Below are positions 8,878 to 18,761 of a stretch of 64,000 nt of DNA, in pieces (within the stretch, counting starts at the first letter, position 1; each line of letters begins with the position of its first letter). The notes under the pieces are model-generated. The model had not been told where the DNA came from and did no database searches. It saw only the letters and a list, made by a program, of their open reading frames with translations. Source of the DNA: Xanthomonas sp. (GTDB taxonomy: Bacteria > Pseudomonadota > Gammaproteobacteria > Xanthomonadales > Xanthomonadaceae). The DNA lies in contig NZ_JAFIWC010000009.1 in the NCBI RefSeq assembly GCF_017163755.1, positions 1-64,000 of the forward strand, in the 5' to 3' direction. The translations under genes were made by a program, and so were the position numbers.

Positions 8878-9292
8878 GCGGCGCGGGCCGGCGCAAACCT
8901 GCAGCCGGCCTGTGCGGCCCGCCGTTCGGCGGCCTCGGCCATCCACCTCGATGGCGGGCTGCGGTGAGCAGCAGAACCTTACCGCCGGCGACCCGTCGCG
9001 TGCGCGGGGTTCGCCGCGATCCAGGCGGGAGCACTGTCTCCTCCGACCTAGGCAACCCGTTCTTCTGGACGGGACTGTGTGCTTGACCGGGCCATCAGTC
9101 GGGCATGACCAAGGCTACTCGGAGCCGCACAGATGTACCTGTCTGTAAGCGCCTGGTTGAAATGCTCCACGCAGAAGCGCCTCAAGGCGCGACCGCAACC
9201 GAGTCCCCAGTCCCCAGTCCCGAGTCCCGCCTATTCCAACACGATGGAACCAGGCCCTACTATTCCGGAACCGCCGCCGGAGCCGAAGTGGA
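8878..9292. other. Intergenic region, no gene seen
   Basis: Four hundred bases without a supported gene between the reductase and acetyltransferase genes. The only structure noticed is a short heptamer-type tandem repeat at 9201-9229. Confidence 0.6.
9201..9229. repeat. Heptamer tandem repeat (gagtccc type)
   Basis: About four units of a 7-base repeat, gagtcccc/agtcccc/agtcccg/agtcccg. Related arrays occur at 13178-13210 and 14262-14293, always just upstream or downstream of a gene. Confidence 0.8.
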
Positions 9293-9814
9293 ATGCGTAT
9301 CGTCGAGTGCACCGAGCAGCGCCATGCGGCCGCGATCCTGGAGATCTTCAACGATGCGATCGCGCATTCGACGGCGTTGTACGAGTACCGCCCGCGGCCG
9401 CCGGAGAGCATGGCCGGCTGGTTCGCCGGCAAGCGCGCCGGGAGGTTCCCGGTGATCGGCGTGGAGAGCGAGGCCGGCGATCTGCTGGGCTTCGCCAGCT
9501 ACGGCAGCTTCCGCGCGTTTGCGGCCAACAAGTACAGCGTCGAGCATTCGCTGTACGTGCAGCGCGACCACCGCGGGCAGGGCCTGGGCCGGGTGCTGCT
9601 GGAACGGATCGTGGCCGAGGCGCAGGCGCGCGACGTGCACGTGCTGATCGGCGGCATCGATGCGCAGAACCAGGCCAGCATCGCGATGCACGAGAAGCTC
9701 GGCTTCGTCCATGCCGGCACGCTGCGCGAGGTGGCGTTCAAGTTCGGACGTTGGCTGGACCTGGCGTTCTACCAGCGCGTGCTGGCCACGCCGGCGCAGC
9801 CGGTGGACGGCTGA
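9293..9814 (+). CDS. GNAT N-acetyltransferase (phosphinothricin acetyltransferase-like)
   Basis: A 173-residue GNAT enzyme. Acetyl-CoA-binding motif A is DHRGQGLGRVLLERIV (about residues 85-100). The family-specific stretches AANKYSVEHSLYVQ, GGIDAQNQASIAMHEKLGF and VAFKFGRWLDLAFYQR are those of the Pat/Bar/MddA group, which acetylates small amino-acid-like amines such as methionine sulfoximine or phosphinothricin. It sits between two halves of the GTP-derived gene cluster on the opposite strand to the methyltransferase operon. It may be part of that pathway or simply a resident detoxification gene. Confidence 0.82.
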   Translation: MRIVECTEQRHAAAILEIFNDAIAHSTALYEYRPRPPESMAGWFAGKRAGRFPVIGVESEAGDLLGFASYGSFRAFAANKYSVEHSLYVQRDHRGQGLGRVLLERIVAEAQARDVHVLIGGIDAQNQASIAMHEKLGFVHAGTLREVAFKFGRWLDLAFYQRVLATPAQPVDG

Positions 9815-9830
9815 GCGCGGCGCAGGCGCC

Positions 9831-10616
9831 TCAACGCCAGGCGAACAGATCGACGTGGCCGACCACGCATTCGGCGCGGTCGGCCAGCGCCAGCCGCTGC
9901 GCCAGCCACGCCTGCAGCGCGTGGTCGGGCAACTGGCCGGTTTCGCGCACCGCCTCGGCGATGCCGCGCAGCAGCGCGCGGTGCAGTTCGGCCTGGTCCG
10001 GCCGCAGCCGCCAGGGGCTGGGCGCGCTGCGCACCTGGAAGCCGCGCGCGGCCAGGCGGCGTGCCAGTTCCCGCGCCGCGTCCGGCCCCAGGGCCTGCCC
10101 CAGCCCCTTGTCGCGGCGCTGGTGCGCGTTGAATGCCGCCAGCACCGCCGCATCGTCGTCCAGCGCCGGCGTCCACTGCATGGTGCCGTCGTAGTTGAGT
10201 GCCGCGTACAGCGCCGCGCCGGCCTGCTGCAGCCGTGCCGCGAGCGCGTCGATCCAGTCGTGCCCGGCGAGGTCGAACAGCGCCGACGCGGTGACCAGGT
10301 CGGCGCTGTCCAGCGGCAGCGCATCCAGCGCGCGCAGATCCTGCGCGTGCGCCTGCACCGGCACCGCATCGCCGATGCGTGTGCAGGCCAGCGCGAGCAG
10401 CGCCGGATCGTGGTCGAGCAGGCGCCATCGCTGCGTGGCCGGCAGCGACGGCGCCAGCGCGCGGACGCTGGCGCCGCTGCCGCAGCCCAGGTCGAGCACG
10501 GTGACCCGCGAGCGATGGTGCAGGTGACCGGCCACCGCCTGCAGCAGCGCCGGATCGCGCGCGGCGCGGTCGGCGGGCTCGCGCAGGTCCAGCCAGGCGG
10601 CGGAGAAGCCGCTCAT
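9831..10616 (-). CDS. Class I SAM-dependent methyltransferase
   Basis: A 261-residue protein with a Rossmann-type SAM-binding motif I, VTVLDLGCGSGASVRALA (about residues 38-55), an acidic end to strand 2 (RLLDHDPALLALA), and motif-II/III-like stretches DLVTASALFDLAGHDWIDAL. The substrate is not evident. The C-terminal part (WRLRPDQAELHRALLRGIAEAVRET) is helical. Its start overlaps the stop of the upstream glycosyltransferase by ATGA, so it is the last gene of a four-gene coupled operon (alcohol dehydrogenase, PTPS homologue, glycosyltransferase, methyltransferase) and probably finishes the same molecule by methylation. Confidence 0.8.
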   Translation of the reverse strand: MSGFSAAWLDLREPADRAARDPALLQAVAGHLHHRSRVTVLDLGCGSGASVRALAPSLPATQRWRLLDHDPALLALACTRIGDAVPVQAHAQDLRALDALPLDSADLVTASALFDLAGHDWIDALAARLQQAGAALYAALNYDGTMQWTPALDDDAAVLAAFNAHQRRDKGLGQALGPDAARELARRLAARGFQVRSAPSPWRLRPDQAELHRALLRGIAEAVRETGQLPDHALQAWLAQRLALADRAECVVGHVDLFAWR

Positions 10617-11662
10617 GCGGCCAGCGCGCGGGCGAGCGCGGCGGCACTGTCGCGCCACTGCGGCAGCGACCGTGCCGCATGGCGCGCGCCGGTGGCCAGG
10701 CGCGCACGCAATGCGGCGTCGGTGATGAGCCGGCGCAGCGCGTCGCCCAGCGCGGCCACGTCGTCCACCGGCACCAGCAGCCCCGCATCCTCCGGCACCA
10801 CTTCGGCCACCGCGCCGGCATCGCAGCCGAGCACCGGCAAGCCTGCCGCCAGCGCCTCGGCGAAGACCATGCCGTAGCCCTCGTAGCGGCTCGGCAGCAC
10901 GAACACATCGGCCTGCGCGTATTCGCACGCGACGTCGTCCACTTCGCCGACCAGCTCGATGCGCTGCTCCAGCCCGTGGCGCGCGACCTGCGCGCGCAGC
11001 GCGGCCGCGGTCGGCGCATCGCGCGCGGCACCGACGATGCGCAGCGTCCACGGCAGCTCGCGCAGCGGCGCCAGCGCGTCGACCAGCAGGTCCAGGCCCT
11101 TGCGCGGAATCAGCGCGCCCACGCTCAACAGCCGCACCTGCGCGGACGCTTCGCGCGGCGCGGCGGATGCGGCGCGATCGCAGCCCGGCGGCGCCACGTG
11201 CACGCGCTGCGCCGGCAGCCCGAACAGCGCCTGCAACTGGCGCGCGGTGCTGTGGCTGGTGGCGACCACCGCGTGTGCCAGCTGCAGCGCCTGCCGCTCG
11301 CTGTCCAGCAGCTGTTGCGCGCGTGCCGGGTCCAGCCCGGTTTCCAGCGCCAGCGGATGGTGGACCAGCGCCACCAGGCGCAGGCGCGCATGTTCGCGCG
11401 CGGCCAGTGCGTGCATCGCGCCGTAGGCCAGTCCGTCGACCAGCACCACCGCGCCGTCGGCCAGCGCGGCGAAGCGCGCCTCGGCCTGCGCGCATTCCTG
11501 CGCCGATGGCGCCGGATAGCCGCCGCCCAGCGCGAGCACCCGCACCTGCCAGCCTTGCGCGCGCAGCTCCTCGATCATGCGCCGGTCGTAGCCGTAGCCG
11601 CCGGTGCGCGCCTGCAGGTCGCCGGGGATGGCGAACACCAGCGCGCGCACCGCCGGATTCAC
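10613..11662 (-). CDS. Family 4 glycosyltransferase (GT-B)
   Basis: A 349-residue GT4-type enzyme. The C-terminal half shows the donor-binding motifs LLSVGALIPRKGLDLLVDAL and FVLPSRYEGYGMVFAEALAAGLPVLGCDAGAVAEVV (E-x7-E type, about residues 250-290). The N-terminal half has IPGDLQARTGGYGYDRRMIEELRAQGW and VVATSHSTARQL, usual for acceptor domains. It should transfer a sugar from a nucleotide-sugar. The GTG start at 11662 overlaps the PTPS-homologue stop (GTGA), and its own stop overlaps the methyltransferase start (ATGA). In this setting a soluble pterin-like or pyrimidine acceptor is as likely as a polysaccharide. Confidence 0.85.
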   Translation of the reverse strand: MNPAVRALVFAIPGDLQARTGGYGYDRRMIEELRAQGWQVRVLALGGGYPAPSAQECAQAEARFAALADGAVVLVDGLAYGAMHALAAREHARLRLVALVHHPLALETGLDPARAQQLLDSERQALQLAHAVVATSHSTARQLQALFGLPAQRVHVAPPGCDRAASAAPREASAQVRLLSVGALIPRKGLDLLVDALAPLRELPWTLRIVGAARDAPTAAALRAQVARHGLEQRIELVGEVDDVACEYAQADVFVLPSRYEGYGMVFAEALAAGLPVLGCDAGAVAEVVPEDAGLLVPVDDVAALGDALRRLITDAALRARLATGARHAARSLPQWRDSAAALARALAA

Positions 11663-12057
11663 AGTGCCGCCTCGTACCAGGCGCGGGCGATGTGCGATTC
11701 GTGCAGTTGCACGCGCAGCCGCTGCACGCGCGCGCCGGCCGCGCCGAGCCGGCCGCCGCGCAGGTCGTCGGCCAGCGCATCGAAGATGTACTTGGCCAGG
11801 AACTCGGTGGTGGTGGTGCGCCCGGCGAAGACCGGCAGCGCGTCCAGGTTCTGGTAGTTCAGCGGCGCCAGGACCTCGCGCAGCAGCGCGGTGGCCAGGC
11901 CGATGTCCACCACCAGCCCGTCCCCGTCCAGCGCCGGCGCGAAGAACGCCGCGTCGACCACGAAGGTGGCGCCATGCAGGCCTTGTGCGGGGCCGAACAC
12001 CTCGCCGGGCAGGCTGTGGGCGATCATCACGTGGTCTCTGACTTCGACGGCGAACAT
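11659..12057 (-). CDS. 6-pyruvoyl-tetrahydropterin synthase/QueD family homologue with altered active site
   Basis: A 132-residue protein of PTPS/QueD length and fold pattern. The first zinc ligand is kept (H14 in MIAHSLPG), and the second site has H28 in GLHGATF, but the usual HGH is HGA, so the third zinc His is Ala30. The catalytic Cys four residues before the second His is Ala24. The LDHxYLN motif of QueD reads LNYQNLD, so the catalytic Asp and His are replaced too. A C-terminal Glu remains (LHESHIARAWYE). It is therefore unlikely to perform the standard reaction; a related chemistry on another substrate, or a binding role, is inferred. It is translationally coupled to the downstream glycosyltransferase. 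Confidence 0.8.
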   Translation of the reverse strand: MFAVEVRDHVMIAHSLPGEVFGPAQGLHGATFVVDAAFFAPALDGDGLVVDIGLATALLREVLAPLNYQNLDALPVFAGRTTTTEFLAKYIFDALADDLRGGRLGAAGARVQRLRVQLHESHIARAWYEAAL

Positions 12058-12078
12058 TCGGTTCTCCAGGGCTAGGAA

Positions 12079-13101
12079 TCAGGCGTCTTCGTAGTCGACG
12101 CGATGGCACAGCGTGGCCGGGTCGGCGAGCACGCGCGGGTAGTCGCCGGGCAGCGCCGCGAACGCGCTGGCGCTGGCGACCAGCGCGTCCAGGCGCGGAT
12201 CGGCGAGCAGCGCCAACGCGCTGTCCATGCGCCGCGCATGCGACCAGCGCGCGCGCCGCCCCGGCGGCAGCTGGCCGACCTGCGACGACACCAACTGCAG
12301 GCGCCGGCTGTGAAAGGCGCCGCCGAGCGCGACCGGGACCTCGCGTGCGCCGTACCAGCTGGCCTCGACCACGCGCGCCTCCATGCCGGCGCACGCCAGC
12401 GCGGTGGCCAGGCCGGCGGCGCTGGCGCTGGCATGCACCACCACGTCGCAGTCGCGCGGCGCCTGCGCCGGTACGGCGAATGCCAGGCCGAGCGCGGCCG
12501 CCACCGTGGCGCGGGCGGGCGCGATATCGACCACGGTCACTTCGGTGCCGACGATGCGCGAGGCCAACTGCGCGACCAGCAGGCCGACCACGCCGGCGCC
12601 GATCACCGCGACCCGGTCGCCCGGGGCGATACCGGCGTCCCAGACCACGTTGAGCGCGGTCTCCGCATTGGCTGCCAGCACCGCGCGCGCCGCCGGCACG
12701 GACACGGGCAGCAGCGCCACGCGCCCGGCGGGCACCACGAAGCGGTCCTGGTGCGGATGCAGGCAGAACACGCTGCGGCCGAGCAGCGCCGGCGGTCCGG
12801 CCTCGACCTCGCCGACGCAGGCGTAGCCGTACTTGACCGGGAACGGGAACTCGCCAGCCTGGAACGGCGCGCGCATCCGCGCCGCCTCGGACGCCGGCAC
12901 CGCGCCGGCCAGCACCAGCGCCTCGGTGCCGCGGCTGATCCCGCTGTAGCGGGTGCGCACCCGGACCTGGGTCAGCGGATCGCAGCCGGGCAAGGCCTCG
13001 CGGCGCAATTCGGCGCGTCCGGCGGCCACGATCCACAACGCCCGCGCATCGCCGGCATCGTCGGCAGCAGGCGTGGCGGCATCGCGGCGGTGGCTGGGCA
13101 T
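12079..13101 (-). CDS. MDR-superfamily (zinc-type) alcohol dehydrogenase, BchC-like
   Basis: A 340-residue medium-chain dehydrogenase. The nucleotide-binding motif is VAVIGAGVVGLLVAQLAS (about residues 175-190), and FPFPVKYGYACVGEVEAG is the GroES-like domain. The usual catalytic Cys motif is replaced by RYSGISRGTEALVLAG, as in the BchC-like subgroup (SGxSxGTE), so the metal site is not of the classical type. HPHQDRFVVPAGRVALLP is another family landmark. It probably oxidises or reduces an alcohol/carbonyl on the pathway intermediate with NAD(P). First gene of the coupled operon and 21 bases upstream of the PTPS homologue. Confidence 0.8.
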   Translation of the reverse strand: MPSHRRDAATPAADDAGDARALWIVAAGRAELRREALPGCDPLTQVRVRTRYSGISRGTEALVLAGAVPASEAARMRAPFQAGEFPFPVKYGYACVGEVEAGPPALLGRSVFCLHPHQDRFVVPAGRVALLPVSVPAARAVLAANAETALNVVWDAGIAPGDRVAVIGAGVVGLLVAQLASRIVGTEVTVVDIAPARATVAAALGLAFAVPAQAPRDCDVVVHASASAAGLATALACAGMEARVVEASWYGAREVPVALGGAFHSRRLQLVSSQVGQLPPGRRARWSHARRMDSALALLADPRLDALVASASAFAALPGDYPRVLADPATLCHRVDYEDA

Positions 13102-13177
13102 TGGACAGGCCGTGGGGAGTGGCGACCCATCGAAGTTACGGCAGCCGCCGCGAACACCAGGTCACGAACGCCACCAC

Positions 13178-13210
13178 TCCCGAATCCCCAATCCCCAATC
13201 CCCAATCCCG
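13178..13210. repeat. Heptamer tandem repeat (caatccc type)
   Basis: About four units of a 7-base repeat (gaatccc/caatccc/caatccc/caatccc) between the dehydrogenase start and the acyltransferase stop. It is a variant of the gagtccc arrays at 9201 and 14262. Confidence 0.8.
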
Positions 13211-13212
13211 GC

Positions 13213-14127
13213 TCAATGCGGATGCCGCGCCGTGGCATAGGGATTGGGTTCGGTCGGATCCGGGCGTAGCGTGTAGCGCTTGTAGGTCCACTGGTACTGC
13301 GCCGGATCGCGCCGGGCCACGCGCTCCACGCCCTGGTTCAGCGCGGTCGCGGCCACCCGCGGGTCGGGATCGGCGATCGCCGCCGGCGCCGGCTGCACGT
13401 GCAGCGCGAACTGCAGGTCGCTGTCGACCCGCTCGCACCACGCGAACAGCACGATCGCGCCGGTGCGCTCGGCCAGCCGGTTGACCAGGGTCATGGTCAG
13501 CGCCGGCACGCCGAAGAACGGCGCGAACACGCCGTCGCCGGCCTTGGGCTGCTGGTCGGGCAGGATGCCGACCGCGCCGCCGTCCTTGAGCACCTTGAAC
13601 AGCTGCCGCACCGCCGGGCCTTCGGCGCGCACCTGGCGCACGTTGTCGCCGCTGCGCACCTGCTGCAGGAACGCGTCGCCGACCGCCGAGGCCGGCGCGC
13701 GGTAGACGATGGCGATCTGCCCGCGCGAGGCCAGCCACTGATTCAGCAGCTCCCAGTTGCCGAAGTGCGGCGCGGCCACGATCACCCCGCGGCCCGATGC
13801 CAGCGCCGCGTCGTACAGCTCCTGGCCGTAGCGCTGGCGCAGCCGGGCCAGGTTCTCGGCCGGCGGCCGCGTCCACAAGCGCAGCGTCTCGGCGGCCTGG
13901 CGCGCGGTGGACCGCAGCACGTCGCGGTGCAGCGCGGCGCGCTCGCTGGGCAGCAGCTCGGGGTAGGCCAGTTCCAGGTTGCGCCGGGTCACCCGGCTCT
14001 CGCGCGCGTCCTGGCGCAGCCACAGCCAGGCCAGGCCATCGGCCAGGCCCCGCAGCCACGGCCAGGGCAGGCGCGCCACGGCGGCGGCGCAGCGGTACAA
14101 CAGGGCGGCGGATGTCGCAGGTTTCAT
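13213..14127 (-). CDS. Lysophospholipid/lipid A acyltransferase (LpxL/HtrB family)
   Basis: A 304-residue protein of the late lipid A acyltransferase family. It has one N-terminal hydrophobic segment, the catalytic H-x4-E motif in [10 protein letters not shown] (about residue 123), [21 protein letters not shown] and [15 protein letters not shown] near the C-terminus, all characteristic. It adds an acyl chain from acyl-ACP to a lipid A precursor at the inner membrane. It is encoded divergently from dtd. Whether it adds laurate, myristate or another chain cannot be read from the sequence. Confidence 0.85.
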   Translation of the reverse strand: MKPATSAALLYRCAAAVARLPWPWLRGLADGLAWLWLRQDARESRVTRRNLELAYPELLPSERAALHRDVLRSTARQAAETLRLWTRPPAENLARLRQRYGQELYDAALASGRGVIVAAPHFGNWELLNQWLASRGQIAIVYRAPASAVGDAFLQQVRSGDNVRQVRAEGPAVRQLFKVLKDGGAVGILPDQQPKAGDGVFAPFFGVPALTMTLVNRLAERTGAIVLFAWCERVDSDLQFALHVQPAPAAIADPDPRVAATALNQGVERVARRDPAQYQWTYKRYTLRPDPTEPNPYATARHPH

Positions 14128-14261
14128 CGACCCAGTTTATCCGCTGGCGCCGCCATGCCAGGATGACGGCCGCGGCGCGGCAACCGGCGCATTGCGTGTC
14201 GCGCCCTCCGCGCCGAAGTCGGGAGCCAACGGATGACAGGCAGCCATCGAAGCCGGATGCT

Positions 14262-14293
14262 TCCGAGTCCCGAGTCCCGAGTCCCGAGTCCCG
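14262..14293. repeat. Heptamer tandem repeat upstream of dtd
   Basis: A near-perfect tract of four to five gagtccc units ends four bases before the dtd start codon, taking the place of any Shine-Dalgarno sequence. Repeat number could change spacing of upstream signals. Confidence 0.85.
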
Positions 14294-14297
14294 AAAA

Positions 14298-14738
14298 ATG
14301 CTCTCCCTGATCCAACGCGTCAACCAGGCCTCGGTCAGCGTCGAGGACCGGATCGTCGGCCGCATCGGCCCCGGCCTGCTGGCGCTGGTGGCGGTGGAGC
14401 CGGGCGACGACGAAGCCAGGCTGCAGCGCATGGCCGAGCGCTTGCTGGGCTACCGGGTGTTCGCCGATGCCGGCGGGCGCATGAACCGCTCGCTGAGCGA
14501 CACCGGCGGCGGCCTGCTGCTGGTCAGCCAGTTCACCCTGGCCGCCGATACCGGTTCGGGGATGCGCCCCAGCTTCAGTACCGCCGCGCCGCCGGCGGAG
14601 GCTGAACGCGGATTCAACCGGCTGCTGGAAATCTGCCGGCAACGGCATCGCCCAGGGGTGGAAACCGGGCGCTTCGGTGCCCATATGATCGTCAGCCTGG
14701 TCAACGACGGCCCGGTCACTTTCCTGCTCAGGCCCTAG
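14298..14738 (+). CDS. dtd: D-aminoacyl-tRNA deacylase
   Basis: A 146-residue protein matching Dtd in length and motifs: N-terminal [21 protein letters not shown], the [12 protein letters not shown] motif (about residue 75-86) and the NDGPVTFLL Gly-cis-Pro-type motif near the C-terminus, which together form the chiral proofreading site. It removes D-amino acids mischarged on tRNA, and glycine from tRNA-Ala. ATG at 14298 lies directly after a heptamer tandem repeat and has no obvious ribosome-binding site. The longer in-frame extension upstream is the shadow of the acyltransferase region. Confidence 0.95.
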   Translation: MLSLIQRVNQASVSVEDRIVGRIGPGLLALVAVEPGDDEARLQRMAERLLGYRVFADAGGRMNRSLSDTGGGLLLVSQFTLAADTGSGMRPSFSTAAPPAEAERGFNRLLEICRQRHRPGVETGRFGAHMIVSLVNDGPVTFLLRP

Positions 14739-14800
14739 CCTGGGCGCGACCTAGCGGAGCGGTTCAGGCTCCTTGCCCGGCAAGCGGCGGTCCGGGCTGT

Positions 14801-14806
14801 TATAAT
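14801..14806 (+). promoter_or_regulatory. Sigma-70 -10 element of rpoD
   Basis: A perfect TATAAT lies 45 bases before the rpoD start codon, in an otherwise GC-rich gap after dtd. The nearest -35-like sequence, TTGCCC at 14773-14778, is 22 bases away, too far for a standard spacer, so the -35 is weak or absent. Confidence 0.6.
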
Positions 14807-14850
14807 GCTAGGTTCTCTCATTCATCTACCTGCCGGTGGCGCGAGCACTC

Positions 14851-16710
<1,860 letters not shown>

Positions 16711-16731
16711 TCGAGCGCGGTTCGCGGCAAC

Positions 16732-16762
16732 GAAGAAGCCCCGCCATGTGCGGGGCTTCTTC
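16732..16762 (+). terminator. rpoD terminator hairpin
   Basis: A perfect 13-base-pair stem, GAAGAAGCCCCGC with a catgt loop and GCGGGGCTTCTTC, begins 21 bases after the rpoD stop. The A-rich left and T-rich right arms would let it work in both directions. Two related copies follow downstream. Confidence 0.9.
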
Positions 16763-16846
16763 GTGGGCGCAGGCGTGGGCCAGGTGGTGCGGTGCGGATA
16801 GCGGCGGCCGATGTGGCGATGCGGCCCGGCGCAGCCGGCCAACCCT

Positions 16847-16915
16847 TGTGGGAGCGACTTCAGTCGCGACGCGGCTCTACCGGGAAGGCCCGTCGCGACT
16901 GAAGTCGCTCCCACA
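16847..16915. repeat. Large inverted repeat (gggagcgacttcagtcgcgac family)
   Basis: Perfect 25-base arms at 16847-16871 and 16891-16915 separated by 19 bases. The arm core is gggagcgacttcagtcgcgac. A second copy with 24-base arms lies at 17297-17320/17340-17363. Confidence 0.92.
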
Positions 16916-17005
16916 GTGCACCTATGCCCCTACACCAACGCGCGGCTGCTGCGCATCACCGCCAGCAGCTCCTCGACGCTGATCGAGCGCGGTTCGCGGC
17001 AACGA

Positions 17006-17032
17006 AGAAGCCCCGCAAGTGCGGAGCTTTTT
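17006..17032. terminator. Second, degraded copy of the rpoD terminator
   Basis: AAGCCCCGC, loop aagt, GCGGAGCTT followed by TTTT. One mismatch in the stem compared with the first copy. Confidence 0.6.
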
Positions 17033-17185
17033 AGTGGGCGAACACCGTGCCGTGGCCGCGATCGGACAGTGCTGCGCGCGACCCACCCCTGTAGGAGCGA
17101 GGCCGGTGTGCCGTATCGCCCTACGCGAACGCGCGGCTGCTGCGCATCGCCGCCAGCGAGTCCCGAGCGCGGTTCGCGGCAACGA

Positions 17186-17212
17186 AAAAGCCCCGCCATG
17201 TGCGGGGCTTTT
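17186..17212. terminator. Third copy of the rpoD terminator
   Basis: Perfect 11-base-pair stem AAAAGCCCCGC, loop catgt, GCGGGGCTTTT. In the leftward direction it could serve the epimerase operon end. Confidence 0.7.
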
Positions 17213-17296
17213 GTTGCCGCGGCGTCGGTCGTGTTGCGGACAGTGCCGCTGGATGCTGCAGCCTAGCGCTGCCTGTCCGTAGCCAGCCAAGCCACT

Positions 17297-17363
17297 GTGG
17301 GAGCGACTTCAGTCGCGACGGGCTTTCCTAGTAACGCCTCGTCGCGACTGAAGTCGCTCCCAC
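17297..17363. repeat. Second large inverted repeat (gggagcgacttcagtcgcgac family)
   Basis: Perfect 24-base arms at 17297-17320 and 17340-17363 around a 19-base loop, the same spacing as the copy at 16847-16915 but with a different loop sequence. Confidence 0.92.
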
Positions 17364-17386
17364 CAACGCATCTCCGCGCCTCTGCC

Positions 17387-18673
17387 CTAAGCGAACGCCC
17401 GGCTGCCGCGCATCACCGCCAGCACGTCGTGGCAGGCGCCCATGGTGTGGTAGTCGGTCTTGCCGGCCGGGCTCTTCTCGTCGCTGTAGCTGCGGTTGTC
17501 GCGGCTGAGGATGCGGAACCAGGCGCCGTAGCGGTGGTCGACCAGGTGCTCCCACGAATACGCCCACAGCCTGTCGTAGGCGGCGCGGTAGGCCGTATCG
17601 CCGGTCGCCGCCAGCAGCCGCGCGGCGGCGGCGATCGCTTCGGCCTGCACCCAGAAGTACTTGTCGTCGTCGCAGAAGTAGGTCGGACCCTGCGCCACGT
17701 CGGGCACGCCGACCACCGGCTCGGCTTCGGTGCCGGAGGCGAAGCCGTAGACGATGCCGCCGTGCTGCGCGTCCCAGCCATGCGCCAGCGCGGTGTCGAA
17801 CAGGTGGCGCGCGGTCGGCAGCAGCCAGTCCGGCGCGCTGCCGGAGGCGGCCTGCAGATGCCCGTGCAGCAGCACCAGCAGCTTCGACCACTCCACCTGG
17901 TGGCCGGGCTGGAAGCCCCATGGCCGGAACAGGTCCTTGGGGTTGTCGCGGTTGTAGTCCCAGTCCACCTGCCAGTTGGCGTCGTAGTGCTCCCATACCA
18001 GGCCGCCGGCCAGCGCCGCCTGGCGGCGGGTGATGTGGTCGGCGAGCAGCAGCGCGCGCTGCAGGTAGCGCGCCTGGCCGCTGGCCTCGTACGCGGCGAT
18101 CAGCGCCTCGCACAGGTGCATGTTGGCGTTCTGCCCGCGGTAGCCGGAGAACTGCCAGTCGGGCGTGGCCTCGTCGCGGTACAGGCCGGCGGCGGCGTCC
18201 CAGTAGCGGGTCTCCAGCAGCTGCCAGGTCTCGTCCATCCACGCGTCGGTGTCCAGGCCGGCCTTCTTCGCGGTGGCGTAGGCCAGCATCACGAACGCCG
18301 CGCCATAGGCATGCTGGGTGCGGTCTTCCGCCGCGCCGTCGCGCAGCGTCCATACGTAGCCGCCGCTGGCCGCGTCGCGGTGCGCCTCGCGCAGGTAGCG
18401 CAGGCCGTGGCGCGCGGCGTCCAGGTACTCGGCGGCCAGCGGCGAATCGGCGAACTCGTTGGCGGCCATCGCGTAGTTGAAGACGAATCGGGTGCTGCTG
18501 ACCAGGTGGCGGTGGCCGGCGTCGTACACGCTGCCGTCGTCGCGGAAATAGTGGAAGAAGCCGCCGGACGGGTCGATCGCGCGCGGATGGTAGAAGGCCA
18601 TGGTGTCGGCGATATGCGCGCGCAGCACGGCGGCGTCGGCGAAGTCGGGCAGAGGCGTGGAGGGCAGATTCAT
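17387..18673 (-). CDS. AGE-family sugar epimerase/isomerase (likely D-mannose isomerase)
   Basis: A 428-residue protein of the N-acylglucosamine 2-epimerase family, an alpha/alpha barrel. Landmarks are GGFFHYFRDDGSVYD, HLVSSTRFVFNYAMA (near residue 60), RTQHAYGAAFVMLAYA, NANMHLCEALIAAYE, GFQPGHQVEWSKLLVLL and CDDDKYFWVQAEAIAAA, with the conserved His and Glu residues of the active-site ring. The family interconverts mannose and fructose or glucose, or N-acyl hexosamines. The neighbours (sugar MFS, LacI, GH92 mannosidase) favour mannose to fructose. It is the last gene of a leftward unit LacI-MFS-epimerase. Confidence 0.85.
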   Translation of the reverse strand: MNLPSTPLPDFADAAVLRAHIADTMAFYHPRAIDPSGGFFHYFRDDGSVYDAGHRHLVSSTRFVFNYAMAANEFADSPLAAEYLDAARHGLRYLREAHRDAASGGYVWTLRDGAAEDRTQHAYGAAFVMLAYATAKKAGLDTDAWMDETWQLLETRYWDAAAGLYRDEATPDWQFSGYRGQNANMHLCEALIAAYEASGQARYLQRALLLADHITRRQAALAGGLVWEHYDANWQVDWDYNRDNPKDLFRPWGFQPGHQVEWSKLLVLLHGHLQAASGSAPDWLLPTARHLFDTALAHGWDAQHGGIVYGFASGTEAEPVVGVPDVAQGPTYFCDDDKYFWVQAEAIAAAARLLAATGDTAYRAAYDRLWAYSWEHLVDHRYGAWFRILSRDNRSYSDEKSPAGKTDYHTMGACHDVLAVMRGSRAFA

Positions 18674-18761
18674 GCGGTCGCTTGCAAGCCTAGGGAAGGG
18701 GAAGGGGGAGGAACGGCCACGCGCAGGCGGCGGCAGCGCGCCGCCGCGCCTGCGCCGCGGA

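Noticed and set aside
9201-14293. Heptamer arrays as CRISPR
   Set aside because: Units are 7 bases without spacers; no cas genes are present.
14773-14778. TTGCCC as the -35 of the rpoD promoter
   Set aside because: The 22-base gap to TATAAT is too long for a normal sigma-70 promoter.
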